Shown here: positions 31,883 through 41,934 of the stretch, piece after piece
How positions within the stretch are numbered: position 1 is the stretch's first letter
Layout of the letters: each line of letters starts with the position of its first letter
Assembly: GCF_019430885.1 (NCBI RefSeq)
Contig: NZ_JAHYBZ010000001.1
Location: forward strand, 186,001 to 250,000
Length of the DNA: 64,000 nucleotides
Reading direction: 5' to 3'
Source: Roseomonas alba
GTDB taxonomy: Bacteria; Pseudomonadota; Alphaproteobacteria; Acetobacterales; Acetobacteraceae
The notes under the pieces: generated by a model
The model's input: only the letters and a program-made list of their open reading frames with translations
What the model was told of the DNA's origin: nothing
The model's database searches: none
Position numbers and translations under genes: made by a program

Positions 31883-33420
31883 GGCGGCGCCGCGCGGGCG
31901 ATGACCGCCCGCGTCGCGCGGGCGAGTTCCGCCACTGCGGTACGCAGCCGATGTTCATCGAAGCCGGAGAAGCCGAGCACCAACCCGCTGCGCGGCGGCG
32001 CAGCGATGTAGTGCGGGCTGACCGCCTTCACCACCAGGCCGCGGCGCGCCGCTTCCGCCGCCACCGCGACATCGTCAACCGCGCCACGGAAATGCATGGT
32101 GAGCTGGATGCCGACCTCGGGAACCTCCACCTCCACCAGGTCGCCCATCTGGCGCTCGATCGCTTCGACCACCGCGTTCCGGGCCAGGCGGTAGCGTTGA
32201 CGCATGCGCTGGACATGACTGGTCAGGAAGCCGCGGCGCATGAAGCCGCTGACCACCGCCTGCTGCAAGGTCGAGGGGTGGCGGTCGGTGAGGAAGCGGG
32301 CGCCGCGGAAGACATCGACGAGCGATGGCGGCACCACGGCGAAGCCCAGCCGGGCGCCGGGGAACAGCATCTTGCTGAGGGTGCCGACATAGATGACCGT
32401 CTCGCCGCGATCGAGGCCCTGCAGAGACGCCAGGGGGCGGCCGACGTAGCGGAACTCGCTGTCGTAATCGTCCTCCACGATCCAGGCGCCGGCGGCATTG
32501 GCCCAGTCCAGCAATTCGAGCCGCCGCTGAATGCTCATCACCGCGCCGGTGGGATATTGGTGGGATGGCGTGATGTAGACCGCCCGGGCCCCCGGCGCGG
32601 CGCGGCGGCCGGCCTCCACATCGAGCCCGTCGCGGTCGACCGGCACCGGCACCAGCCGCGCGCCGAGTGTAGAGAGCGCCTCCCGCGTCGGCAGGTATCC
32701 CGGATCCTCGATCCAGACGGCATCGCCGGGGTCGAGCAGAACGCGGATGGTCAGGTCGATCGCCTGCTGCGCGCCGGAGAGGATCAGCACCTGCTCGGGC
32801 TCGCAGCGGACCGCCCGGGCGACGCGAAGATACTTGGCGACCTCATCGCGCAGCGCGCTCTGTCCGCTCGGGTCGCCGTAATGCAGGGCAGCCGGGTCGA
32901 AATTCTGCATCACCTCCATGCCGGTCCGGCGCAGCGCCTCGATGGACTGGGCGTCGATCGAGCAGCAACCCGCTGCAAAGGGAAGGTTGGGCGGCAGCTC
33001 CAGCCCCGAGGCGAAACGCGCGTAGCGCTGGCCGATGCGGGACAGCGCGGGGTTCGCCCGGGCGGCCGCCTGGGCGGTCGGCGCCAGCTGCATGGAAGGC
33101 GCAGCGTCCTCGGCGACGAAGGTGCCCGACCCGGCCTGCCCGGTGACGTAGCCTTCGGCCAGGAGCTGCTCATAGGCGGAGAGCACGGAGGTGCGGGAGA
33201 CGCCGATCCGCGTTGCGAGCTGGCGGGTCGAGGGCAGGCGGCACCCGGCGGCGAGGCGGCGGGTCACGATCGCTTCCCGAAACGCCAAATAAATCTGCTG
33301 AAAGATGGGACGGGCGGAATCCGCGTCGAGCTCGATCTCGAACAGGGATGACCATTGTTCTCCAAGCCGGCGTGGGCGCGACCGGCCAACCGCTGCGCAT
33401 TCCTCGGGCGCGTCTTGCAT
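31867..33420 (-). CDS. MocR/PdxR-type transcriptional regulator (GntR HTH plus aminotransferase-like domain)
   Basis: 517 residues. Residues ~35-105 are a GntR winged helix (PIFQQIYLAFREAIVTRRLAAGCRLPSTRQLATRIGVSRTSVLSAYEQLLAEGYV). The rest is a fold-type I PLP domain with VWIEDPGYLPTREAL, DYDSEF and the PLP Lys in YVGTLSKMLFPGARLGF. MocR proteins sense PLP or amino-acid adducts and bind direct repeats. Three matching repeats lie within 7 kb at 26467, 27533 and 31405, so it probably governs those genes. It reads towards the cupin gene. Confidence 0.92.
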   Translation of the reverse strand: MQDAPEECAAVGRSRPRRLGEQWSSLFEIELDADSARPIFQQIYLAFREAIVTRRLAAGCRLPSTRQLATRIGVSRTSVLSAYEQLLAEGYVTGQAGSGTFVAEDAAPSMQLAPTAQAAARANPALSRIGQRYARFASGLELPPNLPFAAGCCSIDAQSIEALRRTGMEVMQNFDPAALHYGDPSGQSALRDEVAKYLRVARAVRCEPEQVLILSGAQQAIDLTIRVLLDPGDAVWIEDPGYLPTREALSTLGARLVPVPVDRDGLDVEAGRRAAPGARAVYITPSHQYPTGAVMSIQRRLELLDWANAAGAWIVEDDYDSEFRYVGRPLASLQGLDRGETVIYVGTLSKMLFPGARLGFAVVPPSLVDVFRGARFLTDRHPSTLQQAVVSGFMRRGFLTSHVQRMRQRYRLARNAVVEAIERQMGDLVEVEVPEVGIQLTMHFRGAVDDVAVAAEAARRGLVVKAVSPHYIAAPPRSGLVLGFSGFDEHRLRTAVAELARATRAVIARAAPPQLSA

Positions 33421-33589
33421 GGTAAGTGATCAAGCAAGTGGCGTGCCATCCTGTAAGGCAGTTTCCGGCACTCAACGGCACTTGGCGTTTCGGCGCAGCT
33501 CGGGCGCGGCCCATCGAGGTCCGAAAGCCGGATGCGGACCCGCTCGCGGCCGTCACTCAGATCGCGAACCGATGTTCCGCGGACGTGCC

Positions 33590-34447
33590 TTAGCCACCTT
33601 CGCAGGCGCTTTCCTGCATGCTGAGGAGGGCGCCGACGAAGAAACATGCCGCGCCGATCAGCAGGTGAACGATCGAGACCGGCATGACCCACGCCGGCTC
33701 CGAACCGTTCGGGTCATAGGCGAGGATCGCGGCGGTCATGAAGGCGATGCAGCCGATGAGGTTCACGAAGACGATCTGCCAGGACAGGTCCCGGGGCCGC
33801 CAGCTCCAGTAGCGGTGTCCGGCTTCGAGATAGGCCAGGTAGCCCGACACCAGGAACAGCACTGAGCCGACGACATCGGGTGCCCAGACCGTCACATCCT
33901 GGACGTACCAGGTCGGCGGCGCGACGACGGCATTGAAGGTGCTGGCGTTGAAGGCCACCGTTCCGACGAACTGCGTGAAGGTGCTGAGCCAGCCGGCGCT
34001 GCGCGGATGCCACCCGATCAGCGACAGGTGCCGCGTATGCGGCGTCACGGGATCGACGGTGAAGGCGCGCGCATTGGCCGCCTGGAAGTGCTGCAGATAG
34101 GCCGCGATCGTGAACGGGATCGACCCGAGGAAGAACACGATGTTGGTCCAGAAGGCGGAAGGCTGCGATGGGCCTGCCGGGATCAGGCTCATCACGCTGC
34201 CCAGCATGAAGAGGAAGGCGCCGACGGCGAAGATCGCGCCGATGCTCCAATTGTACCGGCTGCCTTGCCAGAAGGGCGGCGTGCCGGCATCGAGGGCCCG
34301 CGCCGCGAAGCGCAGCCCCTTGCGATGCTCCCGGGCAAGCCATTCGATGTGCCGGCCTGCCACCACGTAGCTGCGATGCGTGATGAAGGGCCAGGGCCCC
34401 TCGATCCGCATATGCATCCCGCCGCCCTGGACGGTGCGATCAGTCAT
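33590..34447 (-). CDS. YrhK-like integral membrane protein
   Basis: 285 residues with six predicted membrane helices (~68-90, ~96-120, ~150-170, ~188-210, ~222-242, ~252-275). Repeated Trp/Ser-rich loops (GWHPRSAGWLSTFTQFVGTVAFNASTF) are reminiscent of YrhK-domain proteins. It follows the choloylglycine-hydrolase-like gene after 25 bp and is last in the leftward cluster with glutamate decarboxylase. Transport or sensing under acid stress is a guess from context. Confidence 0.6.
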   Translation of the reverse strand: MTDRTVQGGGMHMRIEGPWPFITHRSYVVAGRHIEWLAREHRKGLRFAARALDAGTPPFWQGSRYNWSIGAIFAVGAFLFMLGSVMSLIPAGPSQPSAFWTNIVFFLGSIPFTIAAYLQHFQAANARAFTVDPVTPHTRHLSLIGWHPRSAGWLSTFTQFVGTVAFNASTFNAVVAPPTWYVQDVTVWAPDVVGSVLFLVSGYLAYLEAGHRYWSWRPRDLSWQIVFVNLIGCIAFMTAAILAYDPNGSEPAWVMPVSIVHLLIGAACFFVGALLSMQESACEGG

Positions 34448-34472
34448 GCGCGACGATGACCTGCGCCGGCGA

Positions 34473-35588
34473 TCACGCGATCGCCTTGCCCTTCAGGGCC
34501 TCCGTCGCGTCGGACGGACTGCCGGAGAGTTTCTGCAGCGGTACCGCGCCAGGTAGCTTTGCCCCGGCCAAGGCCGTCAGGTCGATCCGCGTGAAGTTCA
34601 GGCTGCGGTAGTCCCGCACGAAGAACAGCTTGCGGTCGAGGTCCGACAGGCTGGTCCAACTGGTGAACTCCGTCGCGTAGGGCGCGGCCCCGCCCTGCGC
34701 CAAGCCCTTCACTTCCAGATGCCCGCCGCCTGCCTCCGGGTAGTCGATGGTGATGCCGCGCGGCCGGTCGAAGTTGTTCATGATGTGCGCAAGCGTCAGC
34801 ACGGCGAGATCCGGCGTCGCCGCCTTTTCCGCGAATTGCGCGTAGTAGGCGGCGCGCACGAAGCGGCCGACCGACGTGTTGGAGGCCGGCAGCCCCGCCG
34901 TGGCAATGCCGGAATCCGGCTGGACGGCCTTGTAGCCGCCGAAGCTGGCGCTCGACCGGTCGACATTCGACAGGAACGTGTAGTTATCGAGGTTCGTCAG
35001 GTGCCAGTCGAATTTCGGCCCGTTGGTCATGACGCCGACCGGATTGTCGTAGACGGTCATCACGCCATGATCGAACTCGATCACCGCCGATGCGCCGGTG
35101 CTGTCATGCACGACGTAGTGAAAGGGCGATTCGACGCCGCCGAGAAGCTGCAAGGGCTGCAGCATCACCGGCTGCGTGCCGAGTGCCGCCTTGACTTCGG
35201 CGACGGTGGCGAACTGGCCGAGCGCCCAGGCGCCGAGATCGGAGGCCGAGAGAACCGATCGCGTGGCATCCACCGCCGCCTGCTTGCCGGCCGCACTCGG
35301 ATAGGAGAGCAGGCTGAAGGTCAGCCCCTGGTCGTTGAGGCCTTCCAGCACCTTGAGATCGCCGATCGACAGCGGCGCCGTCGCCGTCGGCACGCGGGCC
35401 GGCATGGCGATGGCGACAAGGCCGTAGCGCGCGGTGAAGGACAGTGCCGGGTGGCCGGGAATGTCGGAACTGGTCTCGAGACCCACCGGCAGATGGAGGA
35501 GCTGGTAGGGCAGGTCGACAGTGAGTTCCAGGGTGCGGCCGAAATACGCCTTTCCGGCCGCATCCGAATATCCAAGCGAGGTGCACAT
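34473..35588 (-). CDS. Choloylglycine hydrolase-like linear amide C-N hydrolase
   Basis: 371 residues, N-terminal nucleophile fold. Met1-Cys2 (MCTSLGYSDAAGKAYFGRTLEL) supplies the catalytic Cys after Met removal; Arg (GRTLEL), NDQGL and NPVGVMTNGPKFDWHLTNL are family marks. It hydrolyses amides such as conjugated bile acids, penicillin V or N-acyl amino acids; the substrate is unknown. No signal peptide, so cytoplasmic. It lies between gadB (43 bp upstream) and the YrhK-like gene, likely one transcript. Confidence 0.85.
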   Translation of the reverse strand: MCTSLGYSDAAGKAYFGRTLELTVDLPYQLLHLPVGLETSSDIPGHPALSFTARYGLVAIAMPARVPTATAPLSIGDLKVLEGLNDQGLTFSLLSYPSAAGKQAAVDATRSVLSASDLGAWALGQFATVAEVKAALGTQPVMLQPLQLLGGVESPFHYVVHDSTGASAVIEFDHGVMTVYDNPVGVMTNGPKFDWHLTNLDNYTFLSNVDRSSASFGGYKAVQPDSGIATAGLPASNTSVGRFVRAAYYAQFAEKAATPDLAVLTLAHIMNNFDRPRGITIDYPEAGGGHLEVKGLAQGGAAPYATEFTSWTSLSDLDRKLFFVRDYRSLNFTRIDLTALAGAKLPGAVPLQKLSGSPSDATEALKGKAIA

Positions 35589-35631
35589 CGTTGTCGGTTC
35601 CTCGAAGCTGCGGTGCGCGATGCCGGTCGGT

Positions 35632-37038
35632 TCAGCCGTGGCTGAACCCGCTTCCCTCGGCAGCCGTCAACGGCCGAGAGACCGGGTGCTGCGCGAAGAA
35701 GGCGAGGGCCCGCTTCATGTCGTTGATCAGCAGTGTCGCCAGGTCGAAGCTCACGCCATGGCGCACCAGGATGCGCTGGATCACCAGATCCTGCCGGTTG
35801 GCGGGCATGGAATAGGCCGGCACCTGCCAGCCGCGGCTGCGCAGGCGGTCGGCGAGGTCATAGAGCGTGTAGCCGCGGGTATCGAAGCCATCCTTCACCT
35901 TCCAGCACAGCGCCGGAATGCCGGCCTGGCTGTCGCCGTCGAACAGGATCTCGAAGGGCCCGAGAGCGGCGATCTCGCGCGCCAGGTATTGCGCCGTCGC
36001 GTAGCAGGCATTGTGGACCCTGGCGTAGCCCTCCCGCCCGAGGCGCAGGAAATTGTAGTATTGCGCGATGACCTGCCCGCCGGGGCGCGAGAAGTTCAGC
36101 GCGAAGGTCGGCATATTGCCGCCGAGGTAGTTGACGTTGAACACCAGCTCCTCCGGCAGGTCCTTCGCCTCCCGCCAGATCACCCAGCCCACGCCGAGGG
36201 GTGCCAGGCCGAATTTGTGTCCCGAGGTGTTGATCGATTTCACCCGCGGCAGGCGGAAATCCCAGGGCAGATCCGGCGCGCAGAAGGGGGCGAGGAAGCC
36301 GCCGCTCGCCCCATCCACATGGATCGGGATGTCGAGGCCGGTTTCGGCCTGAAGCTTGTCGAGCGCATCGCTCACCGCCTTCACCGGCTCGTACTGGCAG
36401 GTGAAGGTCACGCCGAGCGTCGGCACGACGCCGATCGTGTTCTCGTCGACGCGCTTGAGCACCTCCTCCGCCGTCATGATGAGGCGGTCGCCTTCGAGCG
36501 GGATTTCGCGCAGCTCGACATCGAAATAGCGGGCGAATTTGTGCCAGCAGATCTGCACCGGGCCGCAGATCATGTTCGGCCTGTCGGTCGGCTTGCCGGC
36601 GGCGGCGCGCGCCTTGCGCCAGCGCCACTTCATCGCGAGGCCGCCGAGCATCGCGGCTTCGGAGGAACCCACCGTCGAGCAGCCGAGCGTGGCCGCCGGA
36701 TCGGGCGCGTTCCACAGATCGGCCAGCATGGCGACGCAGCGCGCCTCGATCTCCGCCGTCTGCGGATACTCGTCCTTGTCGATCATGTTCTTGTCGATCG
36801 ACAGGTTCATCAGGTCGTGGATCTCGTCGTCGACCCAGGTCTGGCAGAATGTCGCGAGGTTCTGGCGCGAATTGCCGTCGAGCATCAGCTCGTCGCGCAC
36901 CGCCGCGAAGACGTGGCGCGGATCGCGCTCGGCGTCGGGAAAGCTGGATTTCGGCAGGGCCGACGCCAGATCCGTTGCCGCGTAAACGTCATCGAGTGCG
37001 GCACCCCGCGCCGTTGTCGTGGAGCGATCCGATGTCAC
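35632..37038 (-). CDS. gadB: Glutamate decarboxylase
   Basis: 468 residues from GTG 37038, full length. Seen: [17 protein letters not shown] block ([18 protein letters not shown]), [36 protein letters not shown], and the PLP Lys in [22 protein letters not shown]. It converts glutamate to GABA, consuming a proton, in acid resistance. The usual antiporter GadC is not in the cluster; instead an efflux system lies upstream on the same strand, 154 bp away. That gap leaves room for a separate promoter. Confidence 0.95.
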   Translation of the reverse strand: MTSDRSTTTARGAALDDVYAATDLASALPKSSFPDAERDPRHVFAAVRDELMLDGNSRQNLATFCQTWVDDEIHDLMNLSIDKNMIDKDEYPQTAEIEARCVAMLADLWNAPDPAATLGCSTVGSSEAAMLGGLAMKWRWRKARAAAGKPTDRPNMICGPVQICWHKFARYFDVELREIPLEGDRLIMTAEEVLKRVDENTIGVVPTLGVTFTCQYEPVKAVSDALDKLQAETGLDIPIHVDGASGGFLAPFCAPDLPWDFRLPRVKSINTSGHKFGLAPLGVGWVIWREAKDLPEELVFNVNYLGGNMPTFALNFSRPGGQVIAQYYNFLRLGREGYARVHNACYATAQYLAREIAALGPFEILFDGDSQAGIPALCWKVKDGFDTRGYTLYDLADRLRSRGWQVPAYSMPANRQDLVIQRILVRHGVSFDLATLLINDMKRALAFFAQHPVSRPLTAAEGSGFSHG

Positions 37039-37192
37039 GTTCTGTCATCTCCCTCTGGCGGCGGAACCGGTTGGCTCCGCCATGTGCTCATCCTGTCCTG
37101 CGATAGGCCGCCGGTGCTTCCTCCCACGTGCGTCCGCACGCGTGAAGCCGGGATCATGTCGCGCTGCATGGCGAAATCGCGATCTCCCCGCA

Positions 37193-38707
37193 TCACGGCG
37201 CCGCATCGCGCGAGGTCAGGGTCCCGACGACGAAGGCGAGGTTCGCCGCGCCGATCAGGGCGGCGGCGTGCGCCTCGGCCTGGGCTTGGCGCGCATCGAG
37301 CAGGCCGCTATCGGCGGCGGTCGCCGCGGTCACCGTGCCCACGCCGTTCCGGTAGGCCGCCAGGGCAGCGTCATAGGTGGTCGAGGCAGCAGAGGCGAGG
37401 GCGCTTGCCGCCCTGTGGGATTCAAGCGCGGTCCGCAGTGCATTGCCGGCAGCGACGATCTCGCCCACGGCAACATTCTGCGTGCGCCGGAAGGTGTTCT
37501 CGGCTGCGGCCGCCTGCGCTTCGGCCTGCCGCAGCCGCGCTGCCCGCAGGCCGGAATCATAGAGCGGCACCGTCGCGCCGAACAGCACGCCTGACCCGGT
37601 CGCCTGCTGACCGATGGTCGGCAGGCCGCTGGCGTTGAAGCTGCCCTGGCCCGAGGCCAGGGCGCCCGCGACGAAGACGCTGGGCAGGAATTCGGCGCGC
37701 GCGGCGGCGATGCCGGCATTGCTGGCCCGCAACGCCTGGTAGCTCGCCATCACATCGGGACGTCGGGCCAGGGCGAGCCCGATCATGTCGTCGACTGGCA
37801 GGTCAGGCGCATCGGGCAGGGGGCGCTGGCCTGCATCCTCGACCTGCAGGCGCAGCGTGGGATTGACGCCCATGGCGCTGATAAGCGCCTGGTAGGTGTC
37901 GCGCTGCTGGCCTTCGGCCTGGACCCGGCGCAGTTCGGCCTGCGCCACCTGCTGGCGCGCCTGGGCGACCTCGACGCTCGTCGCGAGGCCGCGCGCCTGC
38001 CTCGCCTCGACGGCGCTGCGGATGGCGGTGCTGTTGCGCAGCGCCTCGCCTGCGATGCGCGCCCGGGCCATGGCGGCCCCATGCACGTAGTAGGCGCGTG
38101 TGACGTCGAAGATCAGCTTCTGATGCTCGGCATTGAACAGCACATTGGCGGCGGTGGCGCCGTGCCGTGCCGCTTCCGCAAGCGCCGCGCGGCGGCCGAA
38201 GTCGAACAGCAGCCATTGCAGTGCGATCGAGGGCGAGACGCCGTCGGTCGTCGTCTCGAAATAGCGCTGGGACCCGATCGGCACCGGCAGGGGCGTCGAG
38301 ACGGTCTGGCGGCCGGCGATGACATTGGCGGTGATCACCGGCAGGAAGGTCGCCTCGATCATGCCGACGGCGAGCGCGGCTTCGCGCGCACGCTGCCACG
38401 CCGCGCGGGTGGCGGGGTTGTTCCGCTGCGCGACGTCGATCAGTTCCGCCAGCCGATAGTGGCGGCGGGGATCGATGTCGGGTGTCTGCGGCAGGACGGC
38501 GAGCGTGGGGTCGGCCGGCACGCCGAAGCTGCGCGGGCTGCCGGGCGGCGGTGGTTCGGAACGGCCCTGAACGCTCCAGATGCGGTCCTCATGCCCGTTC
38601 GGGTGCCACGGGGTCTCGGCATTGGGCGAGGTCATGTTCGCCGCGTTCGGTGCGCAGGCGGCGAGGGCCACGGCCATCGCGAACGGGACGATCAGGCGCA
38701 GCGCCAT
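37193..38707 (-). CDS. Outer membrane efflux lipoprotein (TolC/NodT family)
   Basis: 504 residues. A lipoprotein signal ends in ALAAC (Cys ~19). Two OEP repeats with long helices (ARQARGLATSVEVAQARQQVAQAELRRVQAEGQ, then RAARLRQAEAQAAAAENTFRRTQNVAVGEIVAAGNAL). It forms the outer-membrane channel of the efflux system whose inner pump and adaptor genes precede it; its ATG overlaps the stop of the pump gene (TGATG). Confidence 0.9.
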   Translation of the reverse strand: MALRLIVPFAMAVALAACAPNAANMTSPNAETPWHPNGHEDRIWSVQGRSEPPPPGSPRSFGVPADPTLAVLPQTPDIDPRRHYRLAELIDVAQRNNPATRAAWQRAREAALAVGMIEATFLPVITANVIAGRQTVSTPLPVPIGSQRYFETTTDGVSPSIALQWLLFDFGRRAALAEAARHGATAANVLFNAEHQKLIFDVTRAYYVHGAAMARARIAGEALRNSTAIRSAVEARQARGLATSVEVAQARQQVAQAELRRVQAEGQQRDTYQALISAMGVNPTLRLQVEDAGQRPLPDAPDLPVDDMIGLALARRPDVMASYQALRASNAGIAAARAEFLPSVFVAGALASGQGSFNASGLPTIGQQATGSGVLFGATVPLYDSGLRAARLRQAEAQAAAAENTFRRTQNVAVGEIVAAGNALRTALESHRAASALASAASTTYDAALAAYRNGVGTVTAATAADSGLLDARQAQAEAHAAALIGAANLAFVVGTLTSRDAAP

Positions 38708-40563
38708 CAGCCGGTCACCGCCGCCTGCAGGCGGTCGAGCCGGCGATGCAGCGCGTCCGGCCCGTCGGTGTTCGGGATCTCGCCGCCGCCCGTGCCGGCC
38801 ACCCGCGCGGCGAGCGCTTCCAGCCGCGCCGCAACCCCCGGCAGCGCCGCCCGGCTGAAGGCGATGTCGCGCACGAGGGCGGCGATCTCGTCATTGGCCG
38901 ATCGCAGCGCGGCCTCGACGCCTGGTGCCGGGCGGATCGCCGCAGGTTCGAAGCGCATCAGGTCGATCAGTTCCTCCGCGGCGCCGGACTCCTTCATCAC
39001 CAGCACCGCATGGGGCACCGCCCCGGCGCGGCGTTCCGGGGCGAGCGCGGCAATCCGGCCGAGTCCAGCCAGTGCGCCGCGCAGATGCGCGCGCACCGCC
39101 CCTTCCACCGAGACCGGCCAGAGGCGCGTGAAGATGAGATAGACGACGAGGTTGCCGAGCAGGATGCCAACCACGCGATCCCAGCCGGCCGAAAGACTGG
39201 TGGTCGGCCCGAAGCCCTGCAGCACGGTCAGCAGGAAGGCGAGGGCGATCTGCACGCCGCCATAGGAAATGCGCTCATTGCCGGTCGAGACCCAGGCGCC
39301 GACCAGCACGCCGCAGAAGACCAGCGCCATCAGCCCGCCGATGCTGTCGAGCTGCGGCATGACGAAGAGCACCGCGCCGATGCCCATGGCTGCGCCGATC
39401 AGGCAGCCCAGGATGCGCAGGCCGAGCTTGTGGACGGTCTCCCCCGTGGTGCCCAGCGCGGCGACGTAGCAGGTGATCATGGCCGTATGGATGCCCTGCC
39501 AGTCGAGGCCGGTGTAGATGACGTAGCAGAGGATCGCCGCCGCCGTGGTCTTGAGCGCGAAGCGCTGATAGTCGGGGTTGGTGAAGGCATCGGGGAAGAG
39601 GAAAGGCGGCTTCGGGGCCGTCACGACCTCGGGCTCCGTGGCACCCGCCAGGACATCGAGCGCCGCGATCACGCCGGTTTCGGCCTCGCCCACCGCGTCG
39701 TCCGCCGCCGGACGCGGCGGCATCTCCCCGGCCTCGAGCGCGGCCAGCGCCCGGCGGATCGCCGCGACCAGCGCGTCGCGCCGCGGCGCCGGCAGGTCAT
39801 CGGGCAGGGTCGAGGCAGCGAGCATCAGCCGCCAGCCGGCGCGCACGTCGCGCGCGATCTGGGCGGCAGCCGGCCTGCCGACCAGGGCGAGCACGCGGAC
39901 GAAGAGAGCCTGTTGTTCAAGAGCTGCATTGTCCGCACGCAGCAGCGCGCCGAGCGCTGCATCCCGCCCCGGTGCGCCGGTGGCGATGGCCGCGGCGGCG
40001 GTGGCCAGACGCAGGCGCAGCGTCTCCCGCAGCAGCCGCACCGGCGACAGGCCGAGCACGAGGTTGAACACCGCCATCAGCGCCATCGGCATCGCCGCGA
40101 GATACCAGGCGAAGCGCAGTCCGAAGGTCACGGCATCGGCGACCGGGGCCATGCTCACCAGGGTGAGGACGAAGGCGATGACGAGCGCGATGACGCCGCC
40201 GATCTCCCCGAGCTGGCTCGCCGCGCCGAGGAAGAGGAAGGCGAAGGAGACCAGGGCAATCGCCAGCATCCGCAGCAGCGGCGAGTCGACGGTTGCATTG
40301 ATCAGCGGCACCACGCCCATCACGACGATGGTCACCAGCACGATGAGGCCGAGCGCGGTGACGATGTTCTGCACCGCATCGGGCTTCATCAGGAAGATGA
40401 TGAGGTAGCAGCTGATCCCGGCCTCGGGGATGTCATACATCATCGAGGCGGCGGCGACGATCGCGCAGAGCAGGGCGATGCGCCAGGTCAGCGCCGCGCG
40501 ACCCGGAAAGGGCGCGAGGTCAGCGGCCGTCTGCGCGATCAGGGAGCGGCCGACATCGGTCAT
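38707..40563 (-). CDS. FUSC/aromatic acid exporter family inner membrane protein
   Basis: 618 residues with two hydrophobic halves of five to six helices (~25-165 and ~350-500) flanking a soluble middle, the FUSC/ArAE (MdtO/AaeB-like) plan. The second half starts at YQRFALKTTAAAILCYVIYTGLDWQGIHTAMITCYVAALG, characteristic of the family. It exports aromatic acids or similar organic acids with the HlyD adaptor (3 bp away) and the outer membrane factor. Confidence 0.88.
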   Translation of the reverse strand: MTDVGRSLIAQTAADLAPFPGRAALTWRIALLCAIVAAASMMYDIPEAGISCYLIIFLMKPDAVQNIVTALGLIVLVTIVVMGVVPLINATVDSPLLRMLAIALVSFAFLFLGAASQLGEIGGVIALVIAFVLTLVSMAPVADAVTFGLRFAWYLAAMPMALMAVFNLVLGLSPVRLLRETLRLRLATAAAAIATGAPGRDAALGALLRADNAALEQQALFVRVLALVGRPAAAQIARDVRAGWRLMLAASTLPDDLPAPRRDALVAAIRRALAALEAGEMPPRPAADDAVGEAETGVIAALDVLAGATEPEVVTAPKPPFLFPDAFTNPDYQRFALKTTAAAILCYVIYTGLDWQGIHTAMITCYVAALGTTGETVHKLGLRILGCLIGAAMGIGAVLFVMPQLDSIGGLMALVFCGVLVGAWVSTGNERISYGGVQIALAFLLTVLQGFGPTTSLSAGWDRVVGILLGNLVVYLIFTRLWPVSVEGAVRAHLRGALAGLGRIAALAPERRAGAVPHAVLVMKESGAAEELIDLMRFEPAAIRPAPGVEAALRSANDEIAALVRDIAFSRAALPGVAARLEALAARVAGTGGGEIPNTDGPDALHRRLDRLQAAVTG

Positions 40564-40566
40564 CGG

Positions 40567-41616
40567 TCAGCACTGCCCGTCGCGATGGACCACCGCGACC
40601 GCCGATGCGCCGATGCGCATGAGGTCCTCAGGCGGGTCGATGAGGCGGATGCGCACCGGGAAGCGCTGGATGATGCGCACCCAGTTAAGCGATTTCGGCA
40701 CATAGGGCAGGCCGCGCGGCAGGTTCACCACATCCTCGGAGATCACGCCCCAGCCGATGCCCGTCACGCGGCCGGCAATGCGCACCGACCGGTCGGCGAG
40801 GGCGCGGACCTGCGCGCAGTCCCCGACGGCGATCGAGGGCAGCTCGGTTTCGCGGAAGGAGGCGCTGGCGAACCAGCTGCCGGTGTCGATCAGCGTGAAG
40901 ACCGATTGCCCCGGCGCGACGATCTCCCCGGTGGTGACGGCGAGGCCGACGACGCGGCCGTCATGCGGCGCACGGATCTCGGTATTGGCGAGACTGCGCT
41001 CGGCGATGGCGAGTGCCGCGCGCCGCGCATCCACCAGCGCCTGCGAGGCATCGAGCGTGCTGACGAGGCTCGTGGCCGCCTCCGCCTGCCGCGTCGCCTG
41101 GGTAAGGCTGGTCCGGGCATCGTCGCGCGCCGTGCGGGCATCATCGACCTGCTGTGCCGTGACATAGCCAGGGCGGAGCAGCGGCAGCAGCCGCGTCAGG
41201 GTCTGTTCGGCGAGGGCGAGGTTGGTCCGGGCGCGTGTCACCTGCTCGGCGGCGATGGCGGCGTTGGATTGCTCCGCGCTGATGGTGCGCTGCTGCGCGT
41301 CGCGGGCGGCTTCGGCGATGCGCAGATCTGCGCGCGCCTGTTCGACGGCAAGGCGGAAGGGCTCGGGATCGATGGCGAAGAGCAGGTCGCCCCTCGCGAC
41401 CTTTTGATTCTCCGTCACCGTCATGGTGACGATGCGCCCGGGCACGCTGGAGGCGACGTGGACGATGTTGGCCGTCAGCACCGCATCCTCGGAGAGCGGG
41501 TTGCTTTCGGCATGATGCAGGTAGAGCCAGGCCGCGGCGCCGGCGCCGATGACGATCAGCGCCGCGACGACCGAACCGAGGACGCTGCGGCGGCGCGAAT
41601 AGGCCGAGGATGCCAT
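40567..41616 (-). CDS. HlyD family efflux adaptor (membrane fusion protein)
   Basis: 349 residues. One N-terminal membrane helix (VLGSVVAALIVIGAGAAAWLYL), biotinyl-lipoyl halves (VPGRIVTMTVTENQKVARGDLLFAIDPEPF and IRAPHDGRVVGLAVTTGEIVAPGQSVFTLID) around a coiled coil of two helices. It bridges the FUSC pump to the outer membrane channel. It sits between YtcA-like (3 bp) and FUSC genes in one operon. Confidence 0.92.
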   Translation of the reverse strand: MASSAYSRRRSVLGSVVAALIVIGAGAAAWLYLHHAESNPLSEDAVLTANIVHVASSVPGRIVTMTVTENQKVARGDLLFAIDPEPFRLAVEQARADLRIAEAARDAQQRTISAEQSNAAIAAEQVTRARTNLALAEQTLTRLLPLLRPGYVTAQQVDDARTARDDARTSLTQATRQAEAATSLVSTLDASQALVDARRAALAIAERSLANTEIRAPHDGRVVGLAVTTGEIVAPGQSVFTLIDTGSWFASASFRETELPSIAVGDCAQVRALADRSVRIAGRVTGIGWGVISEDVVNLPRGLPYVPKSLNWVRIIQRFPVRIRLIDPPEDLMRIGASAVAVVHRDGQC

Positions 41617-41619
41617 CGC

Positions 41620-41934
41620 CTATCGCCCATAGAGCGTAAGCGCGAGGAGAAGACCGATGGCGGCCGCGAGGCAGGCATAGACGAGCAGTCGCAGCGGCAG
41701 CACCTCATCGAGGCCGATCCTGATGAAGAGGACGCGCAGGACAACCGCTCCGATGATCCCCCCCGCCAGGCAGATCAGCCAGGAGGGGAAATAGGCACCG
41801 AAGAGCGGGACAGAGGGGCTGAGCGAGGCCTGGCAACCCGGCAAGGCGAGCGTGGTTGCAGTGAGCCCTGCCAGGAAGGGACGCGATAGCGCCCTTGGCC
41901 ACCAGGGACGCGAGCCGCACGTGTTCACGCACAT
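41620..41934 (-). CDS. YtcA-like small lipoprotein of the efflux operon
   Basis: 104 residues from ATG 41934; GTG 41958 is an alternative. A signal-like N-terminus leads to LALPGC, a loose lipobox, then two membrane helices (FPSWLICLAGGIIGAVVLRVLFI and LRLLVYACLAAAIGLLLALTL). This fits YtcA, found first in MdtNOP-type operons. It opens the seven-gene leftward cluster. Its exact function in efflux is unknown. Confidence 0.75.
   Translation of the reverse strand: MCVNTCGSRPWWPRALSRPFLAGLTATTLALPGCQASLSPSVPLFGAYFPSWLICLAGGIIGAVVLRVLFIRIGLDEVLPLRLLVYACLAAAIGLLLALTLYGR

Noticed and set aside
29644..33351. A very long open frame on the plus strand antisense to the binding protein, oxidoreductase and MocR genes
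   Set aside because: It covers several well-supported minus-strand genes and encodes an Arg/Gly/His-rich product without family motifs; it results from high G+C and codon bias.
38482..41889. A 1,100-codon open frame on the plus strand across the efflux genes
   Set aside because: Antisense to FUSC, HlyD and the outer membrane factor, with Asp/His/Gly/Arg-rich low-complexity translation. Shadow frame.
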